DNA of 64,000 bases from Raffaelea ambrosiae (taxonomy: Eukaryota > Ascomycota > Sordariomycetes > Ophiostomatales > Ophiostomataceae). The stretch spans positions 3,857,234-3,921,233 of the forward strand of contig PCDI01000002.1 in assembly GCA_002778195.1 (NCBI GenBank). Reading direction: 5' to 3'. Shown here piece by piece: positions 10,280-20,153 of the stretch. The translations under genes were made by a program, and so were the position numbers. Position 1 is the stretch's first letter; each line of letters starts with the position of its first letter. Below the pieces are notes generated by a model. It worked only from the letters and a program-made list of their open reading frames with translations. It did not search any database and had not been told where the DNA came from.

Positions 10280-11889
10280 CGATGCGTCAGGCGTTCGTAG
10301 CAGTCGAAAAGTGAAAGAAAAAAAAAGCGTGCGTGGCCAGAACGGCGGAGAAATGCAGATGGTCCGGACTGCGTGGCAACGTGTAAGTGAAGGCCAAAGG
10401 TGAAGGCGAAATACGGGCGGTAGGAGAATGTCGGCGGTCCGAAAAACCGGCACACGGACGAACACAGCACCACAAAAACGCAGAATGCACAGAAAGCACA
10501 GAAAGCACAGCAAAGGCAGAACAGACCGGCGATCCACTTGGCTGCTGCTGACTCGAGCAGCGTATATGTAAGTATGACTGAGTCACCGCAGCCCCCCAGA
10601 CTCGCTCGGATGGACACACTGGGCCGATCGACCGGGCAGAGAGGCGCCAGAAAGCGGGCGTCTTACATGTGGCGGGGCCAAAACAGCAGACTGGACCTCG
10701 GAGAGATGACTACAACTTTGTTTCCGGGGTCCGCTCGTGCTATGTACGAGTATGTGTGCAGTGGTACGGCACGTTCGCTGGAGCGCACCCCCTTATTTGG
10801 GCGGACAGATTTATAAGAAGGCGGGCCATTTGTAAGCCGAGAGGCAGGTTCGCCCGAACTTTCGGGCCCGTTGGCCTGTTGCGCTCGTTGGTCGCTCTGC
10901 ACAAATAACTAGTGTCCAGTCAGCCAGCGTGGCCCAACGGCGCCTGGACCTCCCCTAGACTGGCGCCAGCCTTTCCCGTGTGCCCAGCATGACCCACATG
11001 CAGGGCCACGCTGTTAAGCCCGCCAGAGCGCTGTATTTACGAGAATAGCCCCGTTCCAGCCTGGTGGGACCCATCGTTCACTAACGACCTAATAGTTGGT
11101 AGTTGCATAGGAGCTCTGACGAAGATCTGTGCCGTGGATCTTGGCGCGCCAGATCCTTTCTTCCCCCGTCTTACTTTTCTGTGTTCCCCTTCTCCCCTTT
11201 TCTTTTCTTTTCTTTTTTTCTGACTAGCCCCTTTCTGCCTTTCGCGCCGCTCTTCGTCATTCTGGCTCCACCTCCCGGCTGCCAACTCATAATGTGTCTA
11301 TTCTGAGTATGCTCTCCCAGCCAGGCGTGGTCACCCTTGTCAGACAAAGGGCGGGCGGGCTGCTTGCTTCGGCCGTTTTGTCGGGCCTCGCAGCCTTATC
11401 ACCGGCCCACTTGCATCTTACGTACTAGATGTCTGGACGGGGTCCGACTGGGCACCGCCGACCCACGTACAGCCGGAGGCCAACAGCGCTTGCTGCCCCG
11501 GTGTAGAATGCTGTAGAACAAGAAAATGAGCCATGATGACACCATAGGGGGGGGGGAAGGGGTGTGCGTGCGTGAAAGAGCATGTTAGTTAGACATGGGA
11601 TCTAGTTGGAAAAAAAAAAAAAAGGTGTCTGACCGTGTTCCTGCCAACGTGTTCGTGGGTATATATCCGACCTCTGTCCCACGAGGATGGGGATGAAGCC
11701 TCTCTTGTTTTGCCAGACAAGACAACCCAGCTGCAGCCTTGATCCGACCTTGGACGCCTTCCTGGAGCAGTCGCTTGCACGCTCGAGACCAGAGAACACA
11801 ACAACAGCTGCCACCACTCTCGGTCGACAACCCGGCAGTCGCCAACACCAAACACGAACAGCCGACGCAAATCAACAGAGAACCCCGTC
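10280..11889. other. Divergent promoter region between Zn2Cys6 regulator and DHA2 transporter
   Basis: 1.6 kb separates two divergently transcribed genes. It contains a copy of TACGAGTA (10745), a pyrimidine-rich tract (about 11156-11222), a G tract (about 11547-11556) and an A tract (about 11611-11623). Open frames on both strands are short and lack family signatures. No RNA gene is evident. Confidence 0.6.
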
Positions 11890-14105
11890 ATGTCTGCGGC
11901 CACCCCCAGCAACCTGGCTGCGCCCGACCGGTCGGACATGGTCCATTCCTCCCGATCGTCCTACACAGCGGTCGATCCCGAGAAGAGGGACCAGGATGTC
12001 GGCGACACCACGGACGGCGAGCTCGAGAAGCGAGAATACGAGGCCGGCGAGACCGACGAGGACCGGGGCACCGTGGACGCCGAGCGCGAGAGTGCCGGCA
12101 CGGGTGGCAAGGCAGGCGACGACGACAATGGTGCCGCGGCCGGCGACGACAGCGGCGGCGACGACGACGACGAGTACCCCAAGGGCTCCAAGCTGGTCGT
12201 CATTGTCATTGCCCTGGCTCTCGCTGTGTTCCTCATGTCTCTGGACTTTGTATGTCCCCCCCCCCCCCTTGTCCCCTTCTCGCACAAAGTATAGCATAGC
12301 ACAAGCTTTCACCCTCTCCTTCCCACCATGTCGTTGTCAAATCACGCAAGCGCGAAACCTCTGCTCACCCTCGCACAGACCATCGTAGCCACCGCCATCC
12401 CCAAGATCACGGATCAGTTCCACGGCCTCAGCGACGTCTCCTGGTACGGCTCCGCCTTTTTCCTGACGGTCGGCGGCTTCCAGTCCACCTGGGGCAAGGC
12501 CTACAAGTACTTCTCGCTCAAGTACTCCTACCTCCTCTCCATCTTCATCTTTGAGGTCGGCAGTCTCATCTGCGGCGTCGCTCCCAACTCCAAGGCCCTC
12601 ATCGTCGGCCGTGCCATTGCCGGCATCGGTGCTGCCGGCATCGGCTCCGGCTCCTACACCCTGATCGCCGTCACCGCCGAGCCCAAGAAGCGGCCTCTGT
12701 TCACCGGCCTCATCGGCGGCGCCTACGGCATTGCCTCGGTCATCGGCCCTCTGATTGGCGGCGCCTTCACGGACAAAGTCTCCTGGCGATGGTGCTTCTA
12801 CATAAACTGTACGTACACGTTTTTTATTGGGGGGGGGGGGTTTCATANCCCCCCCCCCCTAAGATAACCACCGGAATGCTCACATCTTTCTCTCTCCTGT
12901 TAGTGCCGATCGGAGGTGTCTCGGGCCTGATCATCCTGCTCTTCTTCCGCACGCCGAAGAAGTCGCAGCCGGTCCAGGCGCCGCTCTCGGAGAAGCTGTT
13001 GCAGATGGACCCTGTGGGCACCGCCATGATCATGGGTGCCGTCATCTCGTACGTGCTGGCGCTGCAGTACGGCGGCCAGACCGACCCGTGGAAGTCGGGC
13101 AAGGTGATCGGCCTGCTGGTCTGCTTCGGCGTCCTGGTGCTGCTGTTCGCCGCCTGGGAGACGTACAACGGCGAGCGCTCCATGGTGGTGCCGCGGCTGA
13201 TGGCCAAGCGCACCGTCTGGGTCAACGCCGCGTTCGCCTTCTTCTTTGCCAGCGCCTACTTCACCATCATCTACTACCTGCCCATCTACTTCCAGAGCAT
13301 CGACAACGTCAGCCCCACCCAGTCCGGCGTCCGCAACCTGCCGCTCATCATTGCCGTCACCATCGGCACCATTGCCTCGGGCGGCGTCATCAGCCAGACC
13401 GGCATCGCCACCCCCTGGCTGCCCATCTTCACGTCCCTGGCCGCCGTGGGCACCGGCCTGCTCTACACCCTCGACGTCGGCACCAGCAGCGGCAAGTGGA
13501 TTGGCTACCAGATCCTGGCCGGCATCGGCTACGGCTTCGTCTTCCAGATTCCCATGATCCACGGCCAGGGCACGGCTGCGCCTGAGGACCTGGCTATCAC
13601 CACGGCCATCATTATGTGTAAGTACTTCTTCTCGGGTCCTCGCTTCGCTCGCTGCTCGTTTTCTTTTTTCTGTCCTCGCTTCGCTCGCTGCTCTTCCACC
13701 TTTTTCGGTCCTCGCTTCGCTCGCTGTTTTTGTTGTGCATCGACACCCAACTATACAGGACTATACAGATCACTAACTTTGTCGAACCCAGTCTTCCAAA
13801 CCATTGGCGGTTCCTTCATGCTCTCGGCGGCTCAGTCGGCCTTTGTCAACCACATGCTGCACGTCCTGCCGAGAGAGGCACCCACTGTCGACCCGGCTCT
13901 CGTCGTCGCCACGGGTGCCACCGAGCTCTGGAACACCTTCCCGGCCGACGTGCTACCGGGCGTGCTGCACGCCTACATGCTTGGTCTGCGCGTCGCCTTT
14001 GGTATTGCCATTGGCGCCGTCGGCCTGGCCATTGTCATCAGCCTCTTCAGCGTCTGGAAGCGGCTCAACCCAGAGGCCCTGAAGAATGCCGGCGGTGCTG
14101 CCTAA
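11890..14105 (+). CDS. MFS drug:H+ antiporter, DHA2 type (14 TM), toxin/multidrug efflux-like
   Basis: Exons 11890-12249, 12379-12808, 12904-13617 and 13792-14105 give 605 residues. A charged acidic N-terminal tail (about 100 residues) precedes TM1 ([19 protein letters not shown]). After the first splice comes [19 protein letters not shown] with WYGSAFFLT, a hallmark of DHA2 pumps. Motif C-like [19 protein letters not shown] follows, then WRWCFYIN joined to LPIGGVSG. These patterns recur in AflT-like exporters next to metabolite genes. Plasma- or vacuolar-membrane export of a small molecule is likely. Intron 2 contains a G12/C11 inverted pair with one N. Intron 3 (13618-13791) is 174 nt, a multiple of three, lacks stops and contains three 36-bp repeat units, so its retention would add 58 residues in frame. 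Confidence 0.92.
12829..12859. repeat. Inverted G12 / C11 homopolymer pair with an ambiguous base
   Basis: Inside intron 2 of the DHA2 gene, a run of about 12 G is followed by TTTCATAN and a run of about 11 C. The two arms could pair as a G:C stem with an 8-base loop. The undetermined base at 12848 sits at the loop/C-arm edge, as expected where sequencing stalls on such a structure. Confidence 0.8.
13636..13726. repeat. Intronic tandem repeat, 36-bp period, three copies
   Basis: A 19-bp core, GTCCTCGCTTCGCTCGCTG, occurs at 13636-13654, 13672-13690 and 13708-13726, exactly 36 bp apart, with T/C-rich linkers that differ between copies. It lies wholly within intron 3 of the DHA2 transporter. 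In the reading frame of the gene each unit would encode PRFARC plus a linker. Confidence 0.9.
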
Positions 14106-15854
14106 TTGGGGTAATTACACCTGGCCGGGCATTCTTTCGGGGGGGGGGGGTTCCTTTCCCTTTTTTTTTCCATTGTGTCGCTTACAGGCATACCACAAAA
14201 AGTTATACCTGGGCAGCGTAATGTGGCTGCTCTGTTTTCATTGGCTTTCATCACTAATTGTATCATTATGAATCGTCTCCGCCTTGGGCAGTATGTCTGC
14301 ATCTTACACAACTAGACTGGGATAGGCGTTGGGTTTCTTTTCCGTTTCTTTTCTTATTTTATCATTCTGTTTTTCCTTTACTTCTTCTCATCTTCGTGCT
14401 TGTCGTTTCTTCATTTCTTTTGTTAATTTGATAATTCTATTTTCATTAATTCTTCAGGGATTTCTTCATCTTTTTGGGGGCTGGGGAGGAGATAGGATCT
14501 CAAGGTCTAGAACCGTCAATGAAACACAACAAATAGACAAAATAGGGGTGGACCTAGCAGATTTAGCAGCCCTGCTGGATTTAACGGACTTGGCCGTATC
14601 TCGTGTGAGGCCCTACATGTGGCAGGCTCGTGTGGTGTGGATGCGCTGACGCCACACTAAGGTTCTCTCAACCCCTAAACCGGCTTTAGGAGTACGGCAG
14701 ACTAAGCAAGGCCGGTTCGACCGCCGTCTCGGGGGAATACTCAGTTACGAGTAGTTGGCCACGTCTTACGTGGGCCGAGACATATGGGAATCTGCCAGGG
14801 GTCTCAACAATTTGAATCCCATCCAGTGGCTCGCCCATGCACAGATCGACCCATAGCCATGGGCCCTCGGGGGAAAGAAGGCTGTCAGCCCTTCCACACC
14901 ACTGTCTTATTCGACCCAAGGCGGGCGGACTCTCCGTCGTCACCGGCGGCCCGATCGCCAGACGCAGCGCGCATAAGCGGTTGAATGTTGCAGTCCCACG
15001 ATCCACATCTGACAAGACCTCTTGCATCCAATCGCATTGTGCTCGTTTCACACAGTGTGCATGCAGTGGTTTCGTGGTGGTGCGGCTCTCGTGTCAGGGT
15101 CCCAGCAACTTGGTTTTCCATCACCTAATCTTGTTGCTTCTTTCTTGTTGCCCGCCAAATCTGCCGGCCGAATCTGCGTGGATGACACCCCATGCGAAGG
15201 TAATATGAAATCCGAGGACACCGAGCTATGCAGAGTCCGAGCAAGGATCATCGTCGCTGTGAGCTGTCATGACATCCGGGTCCCAACTTGAATGCGACCA
15301 AGTGCTGATTGTCCATTTGCTGGGCATCGGCCAGCAGAACGTGAATTGCGAAATTCATTTGGGGGCATGGAACCAGGTAAAAATACAGCCAAAGAGGGGA
15401 ATCAATAAAATGAACAACGAAAATGCCATCTGAAAATGCTCATGTAAGACAGCTTAATTCTGACCCAAAGAGCTTCAGCCATCGGACAGAGACCCCTGGA
15501 CATCTGTAGCATGATAATAAACAATCATAAATCTCATGCAAGTTGACATACACAGCCTCTTGAAAGCACGCATTCATATTTAATGGCTATTTTGATTGAG
15601 AATTTGAGAACTTGCTGAAAATTTCATCGGGCCAACAACCGCCTGTATGTACTGCGAATTTCGTATCCAATGGCCAATAGACAAACTAACTACTACAATA
15701 GACACAACATCTAGCCACTCGCCAAGGCAAAGATGTGCGTCTTTTCTCTTTCCTCTTTGCTTTTTGGCGCGAGGCTTTACTCATACGGCGTTTCACTCTG
15801 TCTTAGTAAACTGCGATGGAACAATCTGTGGGGACCAACTACCGTGTTTCGTGC

Positions 15855-15871
15855 GCGGCCAAATTGGCCGC
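15855..15871. promoter_or_regulatory. CGG-N9-CCG inverted repeat, possible Zn2Cys6 site (distal)
   Basis: GCGGCCAAATTGGCCGC is a near-perfect palindrome with CGG and CCG triplets spaced by nine bases, the arrangement bound by many Zn(II)2Cys6 dimers. The bases after it, CTGAACAGTTG, recur after the proximal copy as CTGGACAAGTTG. It lies about 630 bp upstream of the SDR start codon. That a regulator binds here is inference. Confidence 0.5.
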
Positions 15872-16299
15872 TGAACAGTTGCTTCCGTCAGTTATTAGTC
15901 ACCTGCCTACTTGGGACCCCCTTTTCGGCAGCCTTCTCGGTCAACGTTCACAGATTGCAAATGCAAGCCCAACCAGAAGGCACGATGTTGTATTTTCTCC
16001 AGTAACTGTGTATCTTGAAAACAAGCTTCCACTGAAGCTGAGCTCGATGCAGAAGACAGGCATTGTATCCGCGGGATATGGAGAGCCTGGGACTGGGTTA
16101 GCCCATGGCACTCACAAACCTGACCTTCGCCTTCACATCATGGCTTCACCGCCGCTGAACAGACATGCAACGATGCGGCGAAATTGGCCCGGTGGTTTGT
16201 CACAGTGTCTGATTGATCATCGCGTGGAGCGGGTCTGGCACAGGGGATTGCCAATCCGGCGCCGGGAGGGGGATTCAATGATGATGCTATGGGACATCG

Positions 16300-16316
16300 A
16301 CGGCCAATTTGGCCGC
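16300..16316. promoter_or_regulatory. CGG-N9-CCG inverted repeat, possible Zn2Cys6 site (proximal)
   Basis: ACGGCCAATTTGGCCGC repeats the distal element at 15855 with the same CGG-N9-CCG spacing and a similar 3' flank. It is about 180 bp upstream of the SDR ATG, a normal position for an activator site. A weaker relative, CGG-N10-CCG, lies at 16176-16191, and the flank GCCGCTGAACAG occurs once more at 16151-16162. Confidence 0.55.
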
Positions 16317-16494
16317 TGGACAAGTTGGTATTTAAGTGCTGCGTCCTGTTCGTGAGGATGGTTCTGAAATTTCATTCCGCAGCAAGAATCAAGCTAGAAA
16401 GAATACGTCAGGAGCATTCACACAACAGAAAAAACATTCCACCACCAAAAAACCCTCAAATTTCAAAGAAAAAAAAAAAGAAAAAAAACTCGCC

Positions 16495-17262
16495 ATGGCA
16501 CAAAAGTCAACGCAAGTGGCCCTCGTCACCGGCGCCAACACGGGCATCGGACAGGCCGTGGCCACCAGCCTGGCCCGCGACCACGGCTACCACGTGCTCA
16601 TCGGCTCGCGCCAGCTGGCAGCCGGCGAGGCGGTGGCCTCGGCCCTGCGTGCGGGCGGCCACCAGGCCACGGCGCTCCAGCTGGACATCACCTCGGACGC
16701 GTCCATCGAGGCGGCCGTGGCCGCCATCGATGGCCAGTTCGACGGGCGCCTGCACGTCCTGGTCAACAACGCCGCCATCATGCTCGACAGCAACCACATG
16801 GTCGGGCTGGCGCCGCAGCCCAGCGCGCGCATCCTGTTCGAGCGCACGTTCCAGACCAACGTCGTCGGCACCGCCTGTCTGACCGAGGCCCTGCTGCCGC
16901 TCCTCAAAAAGGCCGCCAGCCCGGCCGCGCCGTCGCGCATCGTCTTTGTCTCGTCGTCCATGGGCTCGCTGGAGCTGGCCACCAAGAAGTACACGTCGTG
17001 GTACCAGTACAACTTTACGGCCTACGACAGCAGCAAGGCGGCCGTCAACATGCTGATGCTCAACTACGACCGCATCCTGGCCGACGACAACGTGCTGTGC
17101 AACACCGTGTGTCCGGGACTCGTCAGCACCAACATGGTCGCCCACTTGTCCTACGCCGCGCCGCCCGAGGTAGGCGCCAAGCGGCTTGTCGAGCTGGCCA
17201 CGCTCGGGGCCGGCGGTCCGCACGGGACCTTCTCCAACATTGACGGCCCGCTTCCGTGGTGA
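16495..17262 (+). CDS. Short-chain dehydrogenase/reductase (SDR)
   Basis: Intronless, 255 residues from the ATG at 16495, a usual length for classical SDRs. The cofactor loop TGANTGIGQAV lies at residues 12-22, the structural NNAAI motif at about 94, the catalytic Ser in FVSSSMGSLELA, and the catalytic Tyr/Lys in AYDSSKAAVNML. After the active site comes CPGLVSTNM, which positions the cofactor nicotinamide. The acidic residue for NADH discrimination is not obvious after strand 2 (GSRQLAAGE carries Arg), which favours NADPH. It is a carbonyl reductase-like enzyme in the cytosol; substrate unknown. It faces a Zn2Cys6 regulator that ends 277 bp downstream on the other strand, and its promoter carries repeated CGG-N9-CCG sites. 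Confidence 0.92.
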   Translation: MAQKSTQVALVTGANTGIGQAVATSLARDHGYHVLIGSRQLAAGEAVASALRAGGHQATALQLDITSDASIEAAVAAIDGQFDGRLHVLVNNAAIMLDSNHMVGLAPQPSARILFERTFQTNVVGTACLTEALLPLLKKAASPAAPSRIVFVSSSMGSLELATKKYTSWYQYNFTAYDSSKAAVNMLMLNYDRILADDNVLCNTVCPGLVSTNMVAHLSYAAPPEVGAKRLVELATLGAGGPHGTFSNIDGPLPW

Positions 17263-17539
17263 GGTGACTGTTTGGAGGCGAGCAAGGGTGGGCAACGAGG
17301 ATGGACGACCAAAGAGTGAAAGTAGACGAGAGAAATCAATCGAAGTAGATAGTTAGGCACCGGAGAAAAAAAAAGAAAAAAATAGGGAGAAATCTCCAGA
17401 AATTGCTTTCTTTGAATATATTGGTTAAGAGATTATTTCAGTATTTTTATTTCAATTATGATTTCGCTTTCGCTTTCTTCTGCTTTTTCTCCTGCCTTTG
17501 CTTCCCGTTTGATCTTTTAACCCCTTCCCCCAAACAACT

Positions 17540-19030
17540 TCAAACTGCAATGGCACCTGGCGCTGCATACAATCGTCTGTCGGCCCGCGCCACCATGTCT
17601 GTGGCCACGCCGAGCAGGGTACCCAGGCCGTCTGCGTAGGCTGTCCAGCAGTCCAGGGCGCGTGCCTGGCCGGCATCGACACCGCATGTGCGCTGCGCAC
17701 CCACCAGATCGCCAATGGTCTGCAGCGGGCCGCGCCGGCCCCGGATCAAGGCACGCTCTGCGGACCAGTCTGAGCCGGTCCGGGCGTCCCACATGGTCTT
17801 GGCAGCTGCCAGCGGAATGTCTTTGAACTGTTCCATAATGTCGCAAGTGACGCCCATGTGGACCGAGACGACCTGGCTGATGATGAAAAAGACCAGCTTG
17901 GCTCTGTGCTGTGTCAGCGAAGAAGGAGAGAGAGGGAGGAGCTTTGCTGGGGGTTTTTATTTTTATCTTTTTATTTTTTTAACCTTACCTGGTTCTTGAT
18001 TCTTCACGTATCCAGCTATCCCAATCTCCACTCTCCGCACTGTTGCTGTCCTCCAGAGCCATGCCCATGTCGTTGAACCGGATACAGATCAGCTACGTTT
18101 CCAAGGACGTTAGTTTCATAGGCACCTCTGAAAAAAAAAAAAAAAAAAAAAAATCCAATCTCGAGTGCTTCTCCAGATTTCACCACACATACCTTGAATG
18201 TCCACAACAGCTCATAGTTCAGCTCCATGGGCTCGCTGGAGCCATCGACAATGCGCATAATCAAGTAGATGATGTGAATCTGGACCGTGGCATGGAGATC
18301 CTCCATGGACATTTTGTACACCTCGTTCCGTGCGTGTCGACACTCGGACTGCACCGCGTGCCACAGGAAGGCTCGCGTCTCCGGGGTGCGGGTGTCAAAC
18401 AGCTGCGCAATGGCCATGCCGTTGGCGAGCGGCTGCGGCAGGGGACGCAGCCTGTGGCTGATGCTGTGGCTGTTGCCGTGGCTGTTGCCGTGGCTGTTGC
18501 CGTGGCTGTTGCCGTGGCTGTTGCTGTGGCTGTTGCCGTGGCCGCCGTGGCCGCCGTCGCCACGCTCGCCGCTGTCCTGGCCGTACCAGAGAGCATGGAT
18601 AAACGGCGGGAACGTCTCCCGGCGCAGCATCATCGTCGGGTAGGACCGCAGCGTCTGGACAATGATGTGGGCGCTGTAGCGGTCGCACGGGTCGGCGGCG
18701 TTGTGCGGGAGCCGGGACAAGCAGTCGGCAAACTGGAAGAAGGGGAGCGAGGCCGAGACGGATGGGAAGGGCAGCTGCTTTCGCGGCCGGTGGCAGCGCT
18801 CGTGCTTCTTCGGCGGGCGCGCGGGCTCGTCGTGGCTGTGCTGCCGGGTCCGGGGAGTCGTTGGGCGGACGGACAGGTCCCGGGACATGGACAGAGCGGG
18901 GAGCCAGCTGGACAGGGTCTTGTCTGGCACCACCGTGGCCAGCGCTGAAGAGGGAGAGGGAGAAGAAAAATCAAACGTGTTCTTTTTGCCGAGGATTCCA
19001 TAGAGGTCATTGTCCACAACGGTGGCACCG

Positions 19031-19068
<38 letters not shown>

Positions 19069-19698
19069 GCTGCTGCTTGCAAAGCTGTCGTCGATTGTGG
19101 GCAGGACATCCAAGTTTGTTCCGACGGACAGGTCCAGGAGGCTACCGTCGTCGAAGAAAGCAAAGAAATCAGAAGGGAGAGGCTCCAGCACCGAGGCGAT
19201 GTCTGCCAGTGGCGCCGCATCAGGAAGAGGAGCCGACTCCATAGAAGCCACCTCGTTGTTTCTGGCAGGCACGATTGCTTCCACGTCGCGCGGCTTGTCT
19301 GCCGTGGGAGACTGCGGCCCGGCTGAAGCCCTTCCCATGTCTGTCGCTTTGGCTGCGTCGCCTGGTGTGTTGCCGGCTCCGTTGTGCACGTCGTAGACAC
19401 ACGCCGCATTTTTGTCCCTGCAGCGCCGGCACGGCGTCTCAAAGTCACACTTGACCTTGGCCGCGTTGCAGTTCTGACAGGCACGCTTCCGAACACGAGG
19501 CCGGTTCTGGGTCCGGGTGCAATACGAAACATGCCGTCGTCGAGCAGCCACTAACAATGCCGAGGTCAGTTCATCGCAATGCCCCCCTAGGCAAATAGGG
19601 GTTTGTGCTGTCTTACCAGATGCAAATGGCTTCGAGCATATTGGGCAGACAAGAGTCTGCCCCAGCTCGGAAGCTTTTTTTGTTTCAGACAGTTCCAT
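17540..19698 (-). CDS. C2HC/Zn(II)2Cys6 double zinc-finger transcription factor
   Basis: Four exons on the minus strand: 19617-19698, 18193-19550, 17989-18092 and 17540-17903, giving 635 residues. Splicing out 66 bp joins CPICSKPFAS to VAARRRHVSYC, forming a C-x2-C-x12-H-x3-C finger. This is followed by the zinc cluster CQNCNAAKVKC and CRRCRDKNAAC. The combination is known in many fungal regulators next to metabolic clusters. The downstream joins WTFK|LICIRFNDMG and ESRT|RAKLVFFIISQVV restore the C-terminal region. The centre carries 13 consecutive Asn and a (Gly-Asn-Ser-His)n minisatellite. The first intron sits inside the finger, is 66 nt and stop-free, so retention would insert 22 residues between the Cys pair and His. 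The gene ends tail-to-tail with the SDR gene. Nuclear; targets unknown. Confidence 0.88.
18466..18540. repeat. Coding minisatellite, 12-bp unit (GTGGCTGTTGCC)n
   Basis: About six near-identical 12-bp units within exon 2 of the double-finger regulator encode repeated Gly-Asn-Ser-His on the minus strand. Copy number likely varies between strains. Confidence 0.85.
19030..19068. repeat. Coding (GTT)13 microsatellite, poly-Asn
   Basis: Thirteen GTT triplets on the plus strand read as AAC codons on the minus strand, giving a run of 13 Asn in the double-finger regulator. Confidence 0.9.
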
Positions 19699-20153
19699 TG
19701 TTATCAGGTACAGACTTCGGTGACCAGAGAAATAAAAGAAACAGAGCTTCGTTGAAAGAAAATGAGCTTCGTTGTCTTGGGGTGCTGGGGATCTCAAGCG
19801 CTTACAAATAGAGTTGTACCAGTACGGGGCTTGGAGCTTAAAAATAAAACCTTTTACACCTGAACCATGTAAGCAGAAAGAACCCTTCTAATCCGGAGAA
19901 TCACTGGGAGAAGAATAAAAGAGACGGAACAAAAACCGAAGTCGGATAACATAGTTTCCGACAGATCCAAAGACCAACAAAAAGCGACAAAAACACAAAA
20001 TATTTACAACTTCTACGAGCCGCCCAACTGTCAAAGCATTTTCTAGGACCGCATGATCTCCTCCACGCATAGGTACATTCGATATCAGCCTCTCCACCCT
20101 TTATTCGATGACAAAACATTATTTGCATTCCAGCATGGAACGTGAATGCAAGT
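19699..20153. other. Spacer between double-finger regulator and M28 peptidase
   Basis: 455 bp holding the promoter of the regulator (minus strand) and the 3' region of the peptidase. AT-rich, with no gene or clear motif. Confidence 0.55.

Larger units (their letters stand above)
14106..16494. other. Intergenic region upstream of the SDR gene
   Basis: 2.4 kb without a convincing gene. A frame at 15816-16355 is open but shows no domain, uses rare-looking codons and overlaps palindromic sites, so I do not call it. The region holds a G tract (about 14139-14150), one TACGAGTA (14746) and AT-rich DNA at 15400-15700. Two CGG-N9-CCG inverted repeats are listed separately. Confidence 0.6.

Noticed and set aside
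8984..10300. Long open frames on the plus strand opposite the Zn2Cys6 regulator (also 7943-8977)
   Set aside because: Arg/Gly/Ala-rich shadows of the coding strand; the minus strand carries the zinc cluster.
13636..13726. Regularly spaced repeat as a CRISPR-like array
   Set aside because: Only three short copies inside a eukaryotic intron, with T/C-rich linkers rather than spacers.
15816..16355. 179-codon frame upstream of the SDR gene
   Set aside because: No domain, overlaps the palindromic promoter sites, and its codon use is unlike neighbouring genes.
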